Counted from the stretch's first letter, positions 1-9,621 are shown. The stretch: DNA of 64,000 nucleotides from Hymenobacter siberiensis (GCF_018967865.2 NZ_JAHLZY020000001.1:62001-126000); one strand, 5' to 3'. The notes: generated by a model not told the origin, from the sequence alone. Made by a program: numbers and translations.

Positions 1-387
1 ACGCAAGCCGTGCAGCGCGTGGCCTCGCGCCGGGCCCCGGGCGCCGCACCCGTAGCCGACATCCCCACCAGCGCCGACCTGTTTGTGAAGGTGAATAGCC
101 GCATGGTACGCATCGATTTCGATGAAGTGCTGTATGTGGAAGCCCTATCTGACTACGTCAACATCGTGACGCCCAAGCACAAGTATATCGTGTACACCAC
201 GCTTAAATCGCTGGAAACCCGGCTGGGGTCGTTCCCGAACTTTATGCGGGTGCACCGCAGCTATCTGCTCAATACCCAGCACATCGAATCCATTGAGGAC
301 AACACGGCCAACCTGAGCGGCGGCCACTTTGTGCCCATCGGCAAGTCGTACCAGGAGGCCTTCTTCAAGGGTTTGCAGCGCATTTAA
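1..387 (+). CDS. LytTR DNA-binding response regulator, C-terminal part (5' end outside window)
   Basis: The reading frame is open to the window edge, so the N-terminus (normally a receiver domain) is missing. The visible 128 codons hold a LytTR domain: the segment DLFVKVNSRMVRIDFDEVLY, then YVEALSDYVNI and a FMRVHRSYLLN motif, which is the usual LytTR beta-strand and recognition arrangement. Such proteins bind direct repeats upstream of target genes and usually pair with a membrane LytS/YehU-type histidine kinase in Bacteroidota. The last four bases overlap the convergent exonuclease gene. The family call is secure; that a receiver domain precedes it is inferred. Confidence 0.9.
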   Translation, partial: TQAVQRVASRRAPGAAPVADIPTSADLFVKVNSRMVRIDFDEVLYVEALSDYVNIVTPKHKYIVYTTLKSLETRLGSFPNFMRVHRSYLLNTQHIESIEDNTANLSGGHFVPIGKSYQEAFFKGLQRI

Positions 388-1019
388 GCTTCCCGGGGTG
401 CTTCGGGTACCTGGAGCGCTTCGGGGGCCGGCACCTGCTTGTACACCGGCAGCTCGTAGAAGGGCCGGAGCAGGCGCACCACATCCAGGGCATCGGCGAG
501 GGCCTCGTGGGCCACTTCGCGCTCCAGGCCGGCGCGCGCCTTGCAGATGCTCATGCTGGGCAGGCGCGCGTCTTTGCGCCAGTTGAGGTAGAAGGCGGCC
601 GGGTCGAGCATGGCGGGCTCGGCGCGCACGAGAGCGCCCCAGCCGGGCAGCTCTTTCAGGAATCCCAGGTCGAACACGCCGATGTTTTTGCCGGCCATGG
701 TGACCGAAAGACAGTCGTTTTTGTCAGGCCGAAAGCCCTGTAGCAGCAGGAAATCGCGCAGCTGGGGCAGCAGCTCGGGGGGCGTGCACAGCTCGGGGTT
801 GGGCTCCTTACGGGCCAGCTCCGCGAAAAGGCGGGCATTGAGGGCAATGGCGCCGGCGGTGCCCGCGTACTCGGGGTGGCGCACCACGCGGCGGAAGGCG
901 GGCAGCTCATTCAGCGGCAGCGGGTGGCGGGAGTCTTCCACCACGGCAGCCAGCTCCAGAATCTGGTGCCGGGCGGGGTTCGAGCCGGAGGTTTCGAGGT
1001 CGAGGGAAACGTAGCGCAT
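384..1019 (-). CDS. 3'-5' exonuclease, DnaQ/RNase T-like (DEDD superfamily)
   Basis: The 211-residue protein starts MRYVSLDLETSGSNP, where D-x-E is exonuclease motif I (ExoI) of the DEDD nucleases. Later segments GKNIGVFDLGFL and AHEALADALDVVRLL match the second and third motifs, the last with the H-x4-D of the DEDDh subtype. It probably removes nucleotides from DNA or RNA 3' ends, but the substrate cannot be read from sequence. An upstream in-frame ATG would add 45 residues, but it lies inside the polA start region and the added residues have no family features, so position 1019 is preferred. The gene is divergent from polA. Confidence 0.85.
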   Translation of the reverse strand: MRYVSLDLETSGSNPARHQILELAAVVEDSRHPLPLNELPAFRRVVRHPEYAGTAGAIALNARLFAELARKEPNPELCTPPELLPQLRDFLLLQGFRPDKNDCLSVTMAGKNIGVFDLGFLKELPGWGALVRAEPAMLDPAAFYLNWRKDARLPSMSICKARAGLEREVAHEALADALDVVRLLRPFYELPVYKQVPAPEALQVPEAPREA

Positions 1020-1080
1020 GGCGAGAGTATACGTAAGAAGCCACGCAACGCTGCCGAGCCAGCACTTTCCCGCCCGGCCG

Positions 1081-1088
1081 TACCTTCG
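1081..1088 (+). promoter_or_regulatory. Bacteroidota-type -7 element (TACCTTCG) for polA
   Basis: The octamer matches TAnnTTTG with one T-to-C change. It ends four bases before the polA ATG at 1093, so the predicted transcript would start at or next to the start codon. Confidence 0.45.
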
Positions 1089-1092
1089 CCTT

Positions 1093-3984
1093 ATGTCTGA
1101 CACCGCCGCCGCCGCTCCCAAGAAGCTCTTCCTGCTTGATGCCTTTGCCCTCATCTACCGCTCGCACTTCGCGTTCAGCAAAAACCCACGCATCAATTCC
1201 AAGGGCATGAATACGGGGGCCGTGCTGGGCTTTACCAACACGCTGGTGGAAGTGCTGCAAAAGGAGAAGCCCACCCACATCGGGGTGTGCTTCGACGGGC
1301 CGAAAAAGACTTTCCGGCACGAGCAGTACGCCGAGTACAAGGCCCAGCGCCAGGCCATGCCCGAGGACATCGGCATTGCCCTGCCCTACATCAAGAAAAT
1401 CATCCAGGGCTTCCACATTCCCATCCTGATGATGGACGGCTTTGAGGCCGATGACGTGATTGGCACGCTGGCCCAAAAGGCGGAAAAGGAAGGTTTCGAG
1501 GTGTTTATGATGACGCCCGACAAGGACTACTGCCAGCTGGTGACGGAGAACATCAAAATTTACCGCCCCGCTTTCATGGGCAACGCGGCCGAGATTCTAG
1601 ACGTGGCCCACGTACTGGCCCGCTTCGAGATTGAGCGCGTGGAGCAGGTGATTGACATTCTGGGCCTCCAGGGCGATGCCTCCGACAACATTCCCGGCAT
1701 CCCCGGCATCGGCGAGAAAACGGCCAAGACGCTCATTCAGAAGTACGGCTCGGTGGAAAACCTGCTGGCCAATACCCACGAGCTCAAGGGCAAGCAGCAG
1801 GAAAACGTGCGCAACTTCGCCGAGCAGGGCCTGATGAGCAAGGAGCTGGCCACCATCCACGTCAACGTCCCGCTCGATTTTGAGGCCGACAAGCTGGTGC
1901 TCGACGCGCCCGACGAAGCCACGCTGCGCGAACTGTTTGAAGAGCTGGAGTTTCGGCAGCTGGCGGCCCGCATCCTGAGCGGCGGCGGCCCGCAGCGCAC
2001 CCCGGCCAGCGTGGCCGCGCCCGGCAGCACGCCCACGCGCCGCCCCAAGCTAGTGCCCGGCGGCCAGGCCTCGCTGTTCGGCAGCAGCGAAGACGCAGCC
2101 GTAGCCATTGGCGCGGAGGAAGGCGAAACCGATGGTTTCGGCGCGCCCGGCGGCCCGCGCAAACGCCTGGAAGACGTGCCCTACCAGTACCACCTGATGG
2201 ACACGCCCGAGCTGCGCCAGTCGCTACTCGCGTTTCTGCTGCAGCAGGAGGAAGTGAGCTTCGACACCGAAACCACCGGCCTCGACACCATGACGGCGCG
2301 GCTGGTAGGCATGAGCTTCGCCTGGCTGCCGGGCGAGGCCTACTACGTACCCGTGCCGGCCGACGACCAGGAAGCTACCCAGGCCATCGTGGACGAGTTC
2401 TGCCCGTTTTTCGAGTCGAAAACCATTCTGAAAATCGGCCAGAACATCAAGTACGACCTCACCATTCTCAAGCACTACAACGTGCGAATTTCGGGGCCGC
2501 TGTTCGATACCATGCTGGCCCACTACCTCATCGAGCCCGACATGCGCCACAACATGGACGTGCTGGCCGAGACGTATCTGCACTACTCGCCGGTGCCCAT
2601 CACCGACCTCATCGGCCCCAAAGGCAAGAAGCAAATCACGATGGCCGACCTAGCACCCGCCGCCGTGAAGGACTACGCCTGCGAGGATGCCGACGTGACC
2701 CTGCAGCTTAAGCACGTCTTCGAACCGATGCTGAAGGAGCTGGGCTTGCTGGGGCTGCTGAACGACGTGGAAAACCCGCTGGTGCCGGTGCTGGCCGATA
2801 TCGAGTACGAGGGCATCCGCATCGACAGCGAGGCCATGAACGAGTACTCGGCCGAGCTGCAAGGCTACATCACGGAGCTGGAAACCCAGATTTTCCGGGA
2901 GGCCGGGCAGGAGTTTAATATCGGCTCGCCGAAGCAGCTGGGCGAGGTGCTGTTCGATAAAATGGACATCGGCAAGGGCAAAGTCAAGAAGACCAAAACC
3001 GGCCAGTACGCCACCGGCGAGGAAATCCTGAGCCAGCTGGCCGCCGAAAACCCCATCGCCGCCCTCATTCTCGAATACCGCCAGCTCACCAAGCTGCGCA
3101 GCACCTACGTGGAGGCCCTACCCCAACTGGTGAGCGTGGTCGATGGCCGCGTGCACACCAGCTTCAACCAGGCCGTGGCCGCCACTGGCCGCCTTTCGTC
3201 TACGAACCCCAACCTGCAGAACATCCCCATCCGCACGGAGCGTGGCCGCGAAATCCGCAAAGCCTTCGTGCCGCGCGACGACCAGCACGTGCTGCTGGCC
3301 GCCGACTACTCGCAGGTCGAGCTGCGCATCATGGCCGACTTTTCGGGCGATAAAACCATGATTGAGGCCTTCCGGCTGGGCATCGATGTGCACGCCAGCA
3401 CGGCCAGCAAGGTGTTTCACGTGCCCATCGAAGCCGTGGATTCGGAGATGCGCCGCAAGGCCAAAACCGTCAACTTCGGCATCATCTACGGTATTTCGGC
3501 CTTCGGGCTGGCCCAGCGCATCGGCATCAGCCGCAAGGAAGCCACGGATATCATCGAGACGTATTTCCAGGAATTCCCATCGGTAAAGGCGTTTATGGAC
3601 GACAGCATCAACCGCGCCCGCGAGCTGGAATACGCCGAAACCCTGCTCAAGCGCCGACGCTACCTGCGCGACATCAACTCGCGCAACGCCACGCTGCGCG
3701 GCTACACCGAGCGCAACGCCATCAACGCCCCCATCCAGGGCACGGCCGCCGACATCATCAAAATGGCCATGATTAACATCCACCACTGGCTGCGCGAGGA
3801 AAAGCTGGGCACCAGGATGATACTCCAGGTGCACGACGAACTCGTGTTCGACGCCGTGGCCGAGGAAGTGGCCTACATCACCCCCAAAATCAAGGAGCTG
3901 ATGACTACGGCCTTGCTCCTGCCCCGCGGTGTGCCGTTGGAAGTGGAAGTGGGCAGCGGGCGCAACTGGCTGCAGGCGCATTAA
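1093..3984 (+). CDS. polA: DNA polymerase I
   Basis: This 963-residue protein has all three PolA domains. The 5'-3' nuclease covers about residues 10-290. The 3'-5' proofreading domain is intact, with FDTETTGLD near 390, IGQNIKYDL near 449 and YACEDADVTL near 526. The polymerase domain has motif A (DYSQVELRI, near 736), motif B (RRKAKTVNFGIIYG, near 785) and motif C (QVHDELVFD, near 912). It fills gaps in repair and removes RNA primers on the lagging strand. A low-complexity linker at about 315-365 separates the nuclease domains. The start MSDTAAAAPKK is chosen over a GC-rich 25-residue upstream extension because homologous sequence begins at KKLFLLDAFALIYR and a promoter-like TACCTTCG lies immediately upstream. 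Confidence 0.97.
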   Translation: MSDTAAAAPKKLFLLDAFALIYRSHFAFSKNPRINSKGMNTGAVLGFTNTLVEVLQKEKPTHIGVCFDGPKKTFRHEQYAEYKAQRQAMPEDIGIALPYIKKIIQGFHIPILMMDGFEADDVIGTLAQKAEKEGFEVFMMTPDKDYCQLVTENIKIYRPAFMGNAAEILDVAHVLARFEIERVEQVIDILGLQGDASDNIPGIPGIGEKTAKTLIQKYGSVENLLANTHELKGKQQENVRNFAEQGLMSKELATIHVNVPLDFEADKLVLDAPDEATLRELFEELEFRQLAARILSGGGPQRTPASVAAPGSTPTRRPKLVPGGQASLFGSSEDAAVAIGAEEGETDGFGAPGGPRKRLEDVPYQYHLMDTPELRQSLLAFLLQQEEVSFDTETTGLDTMTARLVGMSFAWLPGEAYYVPVPADDQEATQAIVDEFCPFFESKTILKIGQNIKYDLTILKHYNVRISGPLFDTMLAHYLIEPDMRHNMDVLAETYLHYSPVPITDLIGPKGKKQITMADLAPAAVKDYACEDADVTLQLKHVFEPMLKELGLLGLLNDVENPLVPVLADIEYEGIRIDSEAMNEYSAELQGYITELETQIFREAGQEFNIGSPKQLGEVLFDKMDIGKGKVKKTKTGQYATGEEILSQLAAENPIAALILEYRQLTKLRSTYVEALPQLVSVVDGRVHTSFNQAVAATGRLSSTNPNLQNIPIRTERGREIRKAFVPRDDQHVLLAADYSQVELRIMADFSGDKTMIEAFRLGIDVHASTASKVFHVPIEAVDSEMRRKAKTVNFGIIYGISAFGLAQRIGISRKEATDIIETYFQEFPSVKAFMDDSINRARELEYAETLLKRRRYLRDINSRNATLRGYTERNAINAPIQGTAADIIKMAMINIHHWLREEKLGTRMILQVHDELVFDAVAEEVAYITPKIKELMTTALLLPRGVPLEVEVGSGRNWLQAH

Positions 3985-4085
3985 GAACGATATCAGCGCG
4001 TCATGCTGGTTTGCTCAACGATGAAGCAATGCACCCGAACCACCGGCCGGCCGTATAGGGCCTACAATTCACTTTCCGGAAAGCT

Positions 4086-4508
4086 ATGCGACAGAAACCC
4101 CACACCACCACCCTCCAAAATGTAGCCCGTGGGCTGCTGGGCACCTTTATGGTGGTGGCCGGTGCCGGCCACCTCACCTTCGTGCGGCAGGACTTCCAGG
4201 CCCAGGTGCCCGATTTTGTGCCGCTGGACAAGGATACCGTGGTGCTGCAATCGGGCGTGGTGGAAATTGTGCTCGGCCTGGCGCTGCTGCTACTGAAAGG
4301 CAAAAACCGGGTGCGAATGGGCATCGGGCTGGCCGCGTTTTATGCGGCGGTGTTCCCCGGCAATATTCACCAGTACACCCACCACCTTTCCGCCTTCGGC
4401 CTCGATACGGATGCCAAGCGGCTGGGGCGGCTATTTTTCCAACCCGTGCTGATTGGCACGGCCTTGTGGAGCACCGGGGCCTGGCATGCCTTGAAGAAGC
4501 GGAAATAA
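4086..4508 (+). CDS. DoxX-like integral membrane protein
   Basis: The 140-residue protein has about four hydrophobic segments: LLGTFMVVAGAGHL, SGVVEIVLGLALLLL, MGIGLAAFYAAVFPG and a C-terminal PVLIGTALWSTGAWHAL. The sequence GAGHLTFVRQDFQ and the NIHQY segment are characteristic of DoxX/DUF417-type small membrane proteins. These are linked to redox or thiosulfate functions in a few organisms, but the role here is unknown. It lies 14 bases upstream of the DinB gene in the same direction, so the two may share a transcript. Confidence 0.75.
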   Translation: MRQKPHTTTLQNVARGLLGTFMVVAGAGHLTFVRQDFQAQVPDFVPLDKDTVVLQSGVVEIVLGLALLLLKGKNRVRMGIGLAAFYAAVFPGNIHQYTHHLSAFGLDTDAKRLGRLFFQPVLIGTALWSTGAWHALKKRK

Positions 4509-4522
4509 CGCCCAACATTACA

Positions 4523-5005
4523 ATGGACAGACCCAACCAGAAAGCCCTGCTGGCGGAATTAACCAGTCTGCTCACGAAGGGCAACGCCCACGTCACCTTC
4601 GAAGAAGCAACCGCCGACCTCACGCCTAAAACCTGGAACCAACGCGTGCCGAACGCGCCCTATACCATCTGGCAGCTGGTCGAGCATATCCGCATTGCGC
4701 AGTGGGATATTGTGGAGTTCTGCGTCGAACCCGAACACCAATCGCCCAAATTCCCGGAGGGTTACTGGCCGGCATCCACCGCCACCGCCGATGAAGAGCA
4801 GTGGCAGGAAGCCCTGAAGCATATCCGGCAGACCCGTCAGCAGTTTCTTCATCTGCTGCATGCTCCGGGCACCGACCTGCTGGCCCCCATCCCGCACGGC
4901 ACCGGCCAGACCATTCTGCGCGAGACCATGCTCATTGCCGACCACACCGCCTACCACGTCGGCGAAATCATCCTGATACGCCGCCTGCTGAAAGACTGGG
5001 AATAA
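4523..5005 (+). CDS. DinB family protein
   Basis: The 160-residue protein fits the DinB/YfiT four-helix-bundle fold. The metal-binding histidines are visible as LVEHIRIAQWD near residue 53 and IADHTAYHVGEI near 142 (H-x3-H). Family members bind a divalent metal and include mycothiol- and bacillithiol-dependent transferases; the reaction here is unknown. The start at MDRPNQK is preferred because an in-frame upstream extension overlaps the preceding gene and lacks family similarity. A hairpin terminator follows 18 bases after the stop. Confidence 0.85.
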   Translation: MDRPNQKALLAELTSLLTKGNAHVTFEEATADLTPKTWNQRVPNAPYTIWQLVEHIRIAQWDIVEFCVEPEHQSPKFPEGYWPASTATADEEQWQEALKHIRQTRQQFLHLLHAPGTDLLAPIPHGTGQTILRETMLIADHTAYHVGEIILIRRLLKDWE

Positions 5006-5022
5006 TGGCCGCTTTCAACCAT

Positions 5023-5059
5023 AAAAGAGCCCAGCACATCCAACGCGCCGGGCTCTTTT
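5023..5059. terminator. Bidirectional intrinsic terminator
   Basis: AAAAGAGCCC (5023-5032) pairs perfectly with GGGCTCTTTT (5050-5059), with a 17-nt loop and U tracts in both directions. It can end both the DinB transcript and the small minus-strand gene at 5075-5197. Confidence 0.85.
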
Positions 5060-5074
5060 AAGGTTGAAAAAAAC

Positions 5075-5197
5075 CTACTTCTTCTGGGTTTTAACGGCTT
5101 TGCCCGAGGGCTTGTCCTTGATAACCTCTTCGTTCTGCTTCTCCTTGCTTTTGGTAGCAGGGTCGGTGTGCTTGGGAGTGCTGATGGTATTGACCAT
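5075..5197 (-). CDS. Small hydrophilic Lys-rich protein (40 aa)
   Basis: An ATG-to-TAG frame encodes 40 residues, beginning MVNTISTPKHTDPATK and ending KAVKTQKK, with 10 lysines, six acidic residues and no cysteine or hydrophobic segment. The amino-acid composition is protein-like, and a bidirectional terminator sits directly downstream in the gene's own direction, which supports transcription. No family was recognised. It could be a small nucleic-acid-binding or stress protein, but that is only a guess from charge. The main alternative is a chance frame. Confidence 0.45.
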   Translation of the reverse strand: MVNTISTPKHTDPATKSKEKQNEEVIKDKPSGKAVKTQKK

Positions 5198-5528
5198 GCG
5201 GGGGAATGGTTAAAGGTGAAAAGTCCACGAGTGTACGGCTGGGCCGGGTGGGCGGCCACGTTCCCGCAGTTTATGTTCTTGGCTCCGGCCCCGGTGAAAA
5301 ACCTACTTCCGGTACTTCTATTTGTTGAAAATGGCGAATATGGGAATGCCAGGGTTTGGCGGACAATGCCATACCCTCCCAGATTCGGCGACCGCCCGGT
5401 GCCTGACTTGGCGGGCCCCGACCTAACCGCTCATTACCCCATCCATCAACCCCAGGTGGCACCGTTGCGTAAGCAAACCTGCCAAAGCCCTGGTTTATCT
5501 GGCCGAAGCACCACCTTTTTCGTTCTTT
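5198..5528. other. Intergenic region with no recognised feature
   Basis: This 331-bp stretch lies between the divergent small gene and the OmpA gene and should hold both promoters. No clear TAnnTTTG element, RNA gene or long inverted repeat was seen. One partial direct echo is AAAAACCTACTTC, which occurs at 5069-5081 and again near 5297-5309. Confidence 0.4.
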
Positions 5529-7154
5529 ATGAAACACCTCCTCTCAACAACTGCCCTGGTAGCCTGTGGCTTAGCCGCTGCAGCACCACAGGCCCACGCC
5601 CAGTCGGCCGACCGCAAATGGGGCATCAGCGGCTATGTGAGCACCCTCCAGTACCGCGGCGACCTCGGCCGGGGCTACCTCAACACCAAAAACAACATCT
5701 ACGGCGGGGGCCTCACCCTCAGCCGCTACCTGAGCAAGGGCCTCGACATTAACCTGTCGGCCAACCAGTCGGTACTCCGCTACCCATCCGACGGGGTTGG
5801 CTTCACGCCCTCGGGCAACCGCTTCGATGCCAACATCAGCAGCTTTGGGCTGGGCTTTAAGCTCAAGCTCAACAATGGCTGGGCCATCAAGGAGGATGCC
5901 GTGGTGCAGCCTTACATCTTGCTCCAGCCGGGCTACAGCTACATCTACACCCATCGCAGCGACAATTTCTCAACCGTCAACCAGAACAGCAACTACGGTT
6001 CGTTTGATGCGCAGGGGGCCCTGGGCCTCACGTTTCGTATCACGCCGGGCTTTAGCCTGTTTGCTCAGGCGGGCCAGCACGTGCTGTTCAGCGACGATGC
6101 CCGCCTAGATGGTGTGGCCGGCATTGGCGGCGATGGCTTCTTCAATAAGTACGACCAATACCTGCAGTTTTCAGCCGGATTCACCGCCAACCTGGGCAGC
6201 ACTCCCGACACCGATGGCGACGGTGTGAACGACAACAAAGACAAGTGCCCCGGCACCCCCAGCGGTGTGAAAGTGGACGCTAATGGCTGCCCCCTCGACA
6301 CCGACGGCGACGGCGTGGCCGACTACCAGGACAAGTGCCCCGACGTGAAGGGCCTCGCTGCCCTCCAGGGCTGCCCCGATGCCGACGGCGACGGCGTGGC
6401 CGACAACGACGACAAATGCCCCAACACGCCCGCCGGTATTCGCGTGGATGCCAGCGGCTGCCCCCTCGATGCCGACAACGATGGCGTGGCCGACAACCTC
6501 GACAAATGCCCCAACACGCCCGCCGGCGTGAAAGTAGATGCCAATGGCTGCCCGCTTGACCGCGATGGCGACGGCGTGCCCGACTACCAGGACCGTTGCC
6601 CCGACCGCGCCGGCCCCGCCAGCAACAAAGGCTGCCCCGAGATTAAGGCCGAGGACAAAAAAGTGCTGAACGAAGCCACTAAGTACATCAACTTCGACTT
6701 CAATAAGGCCACGCTCAAGCCCTCCTCGTACCCGAAGCTGCAGCAAATGGTGAAGATTCTGAACGACTATCCGGATTACAGCATGAGCATTGCCGGCCAC
6801 ACCGACAGCAAAGGGGCCGACAACTTCAACCTGGGCCTGAGCTACGAACGTGCCAACACGGCGCGCACTTACCTGCTTAGCAAAGGCATCGCGGCCGACC
6901 GCATTGAGGCCCGCGGCTATGGCGAAACCCATCCCATTGCCACCAACGATACCGAAGCCGGCCGCGCCCTCAACCGTCGCGTCGATTTCGACCCCTACCT
7001 CACCGGCGAAACCAACGCCGCCGAAGTGAAGTATGGCCCGGCTCCGACCATCACGGAAATTAAAGCCGCCGGCAAGCCCGTGCCGACCCGCGCCAACAAG
7101 GTGGTGCCCAAAAAGGCCTCCATGAAGCGCAAGGCCCCGATGAAGCGCAAATAA
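5529..7154 (+). CDS. OmpA family outer-membrane protein with thrombospondin type 3 repeats
   Basis: The 541-residue protein has a signal peptide ending AHAQ near residue 25, then a beta-barrel-like region (about 30-220) rich in alternating aromatic and polar strands. Five acidic calcium-binding TSP3 repeats follow (about 225-370), each built on D-x-DGDGVxD-x-x-DKCP. A C-terminal OmpA domain (about 380-490) carries INFDFNKATLKPSS and IAGHTDSKGADNFNLG, with the Asp and Arg used to bind peptidoglycan. The last 20 residues are strongly basic (KKASMKRKAPMKRK). It likely anchors the outer membrane to the cell wall. A terminator follows directly. Confidence 0.93.
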   Translation: MKHLLSTTALVACGLAAAAPQAHAQSADRKWGISGYVSTLQYRGDLGRGYLNTKNNIYGGGLTLSRYLSKGLDINLSANQSVLRYPSDGVGFTPSGNRFDANISSFGLGFKLKLNNGWAIKEDAVVQPYILLQPGYSYIYTHRSDNFSTVNQNSNYGSFDAQGALGLTFRITPGFSLFAQAGQHVLFSDDARLDGVAGIGGDGFFNKYDQYLQFSAGFTANLGSTPDTDGDGVNDNKDKCPGTPSGVKVDANGCPLDTDGDGVADYQDKCPDVKGLAALQGCPDADGDGVADNDDKCPNTPAGIRVDASGCPLDADNDGVADNLDKCPNTPAGVKVDANGCPLDRDGDGVPDYQDRCPDRAGPASNKGCPEIKAEDKKVLNEATKYINFDFNKATLKPSSYPKLQQMVKILNDYPDYSMSIAGHTDSKGADNFNLGLSYERANTARTYLLSKGIAADRIEARGYGETHPIATNDTEAGRALNRRVDFDPYLTGETNAAEVKYGPAPTITEIKAAGKPVPTRANKVVPKKASMKRKAPMKRK

Positions 7155-7171
7155 GCGCCTCGCGTTTAATC

Positions 7172-7209
7172 AAAAAACGGCCCGCTCGATGAGAGCGGGC
7201 CGTTTTTTT
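7172..7209. terminator. Intrinsic terminator after the OmpA gene
   Basis: ACGGCCCGCTC (7177-7187) pairs with GAGCGGGCCGT (7193-7203), with A and T tracts outside the stem. It serves the OmpA gene and possibly also the convergent sigma-54 activator gene. Confidence 0.9.
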
Positions 7210-7264
7210 GTGGGCGTGTTTGAGCCGTCTGACCAGGCTGGCTAAGGGATAAAAGAGGTACTCA

Positions 7265-9394
7265 TCACGCCACCCCCACCGTGCGCCGGATGCCCAGCTT
7301 TTTCATGCGGGCTTCCAGCGTTTTAGGGTTGATGTCGAGCAGCAAAGCCGCGCCTTGCACGCCGCTTACCCGGCCGCCGGTGTGCGTGAGCGCCGCCAGA
7401 ATGTGGTCGCGCTCCTGTTCCTTGAGCGTTTTGATGGGGGCGACGGTGGGAATGGCGGCAGCACTTGCGGCCAGCCCCAACGGCACGGCCGCAAAGCCCG
7501 CGAACTCCAGAAACTGGCCTTGGCTGACAATGATGGCCTGCTCCAGCACGTGCTCCAGCTCGCGGATATTGCCGGGCCAGGAGTACGCCTGCAGGGCCGC
7601 CAAATCGCTGGGGCGCACCTGGCGGATGGGCTTGCCCAGGCGCTTGCTCAGCCGCTGAATGAAATGGCGCAGCAGCGGCTCGATGTCTTCGCGGCGCTCG
7701 CGCAGGGGAGCCAGCTCGATGGGGAAAACGTTGAGGCGGTAGTATAAATCGGCGCGGAAGCGGCCGGCGGCCACCTCGTCGACCAGCACACGGTTGGTAG
7801 CGGCGATGACGCGGGCATCAGAGTGCAGCACCTTGGTGCCGCCCAAGCGCTCATACTCGCGCTCCTGGAGCACGCGCAGCAGCTTGGCCTGTAGGTCGAG
7901 GGGCAGCTCGCCGATTTCATCGAGGAAAATGCTCCCACCATTGGCCAGCTCAAACTTGCCGATGCGGCGCTCTACGGCGCCGGTAAAGGCTCCTTTTTCG
8001 TGGCCGAACAGCTCGCTTTCGATGAGCTGGGCGGGCAGGGCGGCGCAGTTGAGCTTGATGAGGGCACGGGCGTGGCGGGGCGAGGCGTTGTGCAGCTCAC
8101 GCGCCACCAGCTCCTTGCCGGTGCCGGTTTCGCCGGATATCAGCACCGTGGTATCCGTGGGGGCCACCAGGCTAATGCGACGCTCCACCAGCTGCAGGGC
8201 CGGGCTGCTGCCGATGAAAGTACCTGAATTGTCCCCGAAGCGGGCCGAGGTATTGATTTCATCAACCAGATAGGTGCGCTCCTGCTCTACCTGGGCCTTG
8301 AGTTCCTCAATCTGCTCGAAGGCGAAGAGGTTTTCCAGCGCCAGGGCAATCTGCGGGGCGAGGGCGACCACCGTGGCCAGGTCCTCCAGGCTGAAGGCGG
8401 TGGGGTTGGGCGAGGCCAGCATGAGCACGGCCGCGCCATCGGCCCGCTGCCAGATGGGCACAATGAGCATGGCCCGCGTGCCGTACTCCTCATACACGTG
8501 CCGCAACAGCGGGTAGCGCTGGGCCTGGGCCCGGAAATCATCGGCGGCGTAGAGGCCCGGCACCTTCAGCAAGTCATTCAGCTGTTGGTACATGGCCGAC
8601 GTATCGAGCTGGTTCAGGCCGTTTTGGCGGTTGGGGTCAAGGGCCAAAAGCGGAGCATCCGGGCCTCTGCCGGAGCGTGAAAACTCGGCGAAGCCCTCGA
8701 ACGGCTCCTGCCGCCCGGCCCGCTGCACCCGCAGGCCAAAGTAGTCGAACCGCACCACCTGGCTCAGGGCCCCGGCCACGGCCCGGAACAGCGGCTCGCG
8801 CTGCTTGATGCTGAGCAGGGCGTTGGTGATGTTGAGCTGCAGGGTGCGCTCCTGCTCGCGGCGGGCCACTTCCTCAAAGGCCAGGGTATTGGTAACGGCC
8901 ACGGCGATGAGGGAGCCGATTTTTTCCAGCAGCTTTTCGTCGGCGGGCGTGAGGTTGGGATTGCGCCGCGAGGCCAGGGTGAGGAAGCCCGCGAGGCGGC
9001 CGCCGAGGTGCAGCGGCACGGCCGTGAGGTGCGTCACGCCCAGCTTTTCAAACTTGTTGTAGGGCGCGTAATTCGGGTAGTTCGCCATGTACTCCCTCGG
9101 CGTGAACTGCCGCACGCGGGGGTCGGCCACGAGTACTTCGAGGGGCGTGCCGGCAATAGGCGAGAACTGCTCCAGGCCATCGGGCAGGGCGGGGGCTTCG
9201 TCGGCGCCGTAGTAGTCGCGCAGGAATAAGCGCTTGTACTGCAGGGTTTCATCGAAGACATTGATGCCGATGAGGTCGAAGGGGAAGATGAGCCGCAGCT
9301 TGGTCGTGACCACCTTGAACAGCTGGTCTTTGTCGCGGATGGTGGCGATGGCCTCGTTGAGGTGGAGCAGCAGGGTTTCGTCGGTGGTGGGCAT
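7265..9394 (-). CDS. Sigma-54-dependent transcriptional activator with two GAF domains
   Basis: The 709-residue protein has two N-terminal GAF sensor domains (about 5-170 and 190-365), a linker helix, an AAA+ domain (about 395-635) and a Fis-type helix-turn-helix (about 660-705). The Walker A motif GETGTGKE is near 423. The sigma-54-contacting loop KGAFTGA near 465 is intact, as is the Walker B segment GGSIFLDEIGEL. It should drive open-complex formation by RpoN polymerase in response to a small ligand or redox signal sensed by the GAF domains. There is no receiver domain. A -24/-12-like site lies in front of the divergent efflux genes, making them the likely target. The start MPTTDETLL is preferred over an ATG 28 codons upstream. 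Confidence 0.93.
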   Translation of the reverse strand: MPTTDETLLLHLNEAIATIRDKDQLFKVVTTKLRLIFPFDLIGINVFDETLQYKRLFLRDYYGADEAPALPDGLEQFSPIAGTPLEVLVADPRVRQFTPREYMANYPNYAPYNKFEKLGVTHLTAVPLHLGGRLAGFLTLASRRNPNLTPADEKLLEKIGSLIAVAVTNTLAFEEVARREQERTLQLNITNALLSIKQREPLFRAVAGALSQVVRFDYFGLRVQRAGRQEPFEGFAEFSRSGRGPDAPLLALDPNRQNGLNQLDTSAMYQQLNDLLKVPGLYAADDFRAQAQRYPLLRHVYEEYGTRAMLIVPIWQRADGAAVLMLASPNPTAFSLEDLATVVALAPQIALALENLFAFEQIEELKAQVEQERTYLVDEINTSARFGDNSGTFIGSSPALQLVERRISLVAPTDTTVLISGETGTGKELVARELHNASPRHARALIKLNCAALPAQLIESELFGHEKGAFTGAVERRIGKFELANGGSIFLDEIGELPLDLQAKLLRVLQEREYERLGGTKVLHSDARVIAATNRVLVDEVAAGRFRADLYYRLNVFPIELAPLRERREDIEPLLRHFIQRLSKRLGKPIRQVRPSDLAALQAYSWPGNIRELEHVLEQAIIVSQGQFLEFAGFAAVPLGLAASAAAIPTVAPIKTLKEQERDHILAALTHTGGRVSGVQGAALLLDINPKTLEARMKKLGIRRTVGVA

Positions 9395-9621
9395 GGAATG
9401 CAGCGCATGCTTCAGCTTGCGCGTGGTTAGGCTGTACAAACTGGCATAAGCTAAAGCATATACCACACATTTCCTCAAATATCAGGAGTAGAAACAGGTA
9501 AATTCCTGCCATTTGAGGAATAAAACCAGAACATGCCAAAGACGTAATATTCTATAATTCGCCGAAATTAATTTTAAACACTTAGTATTCAATGGATAAA
9601 TATGGTATAGCTCTCTCCAAT

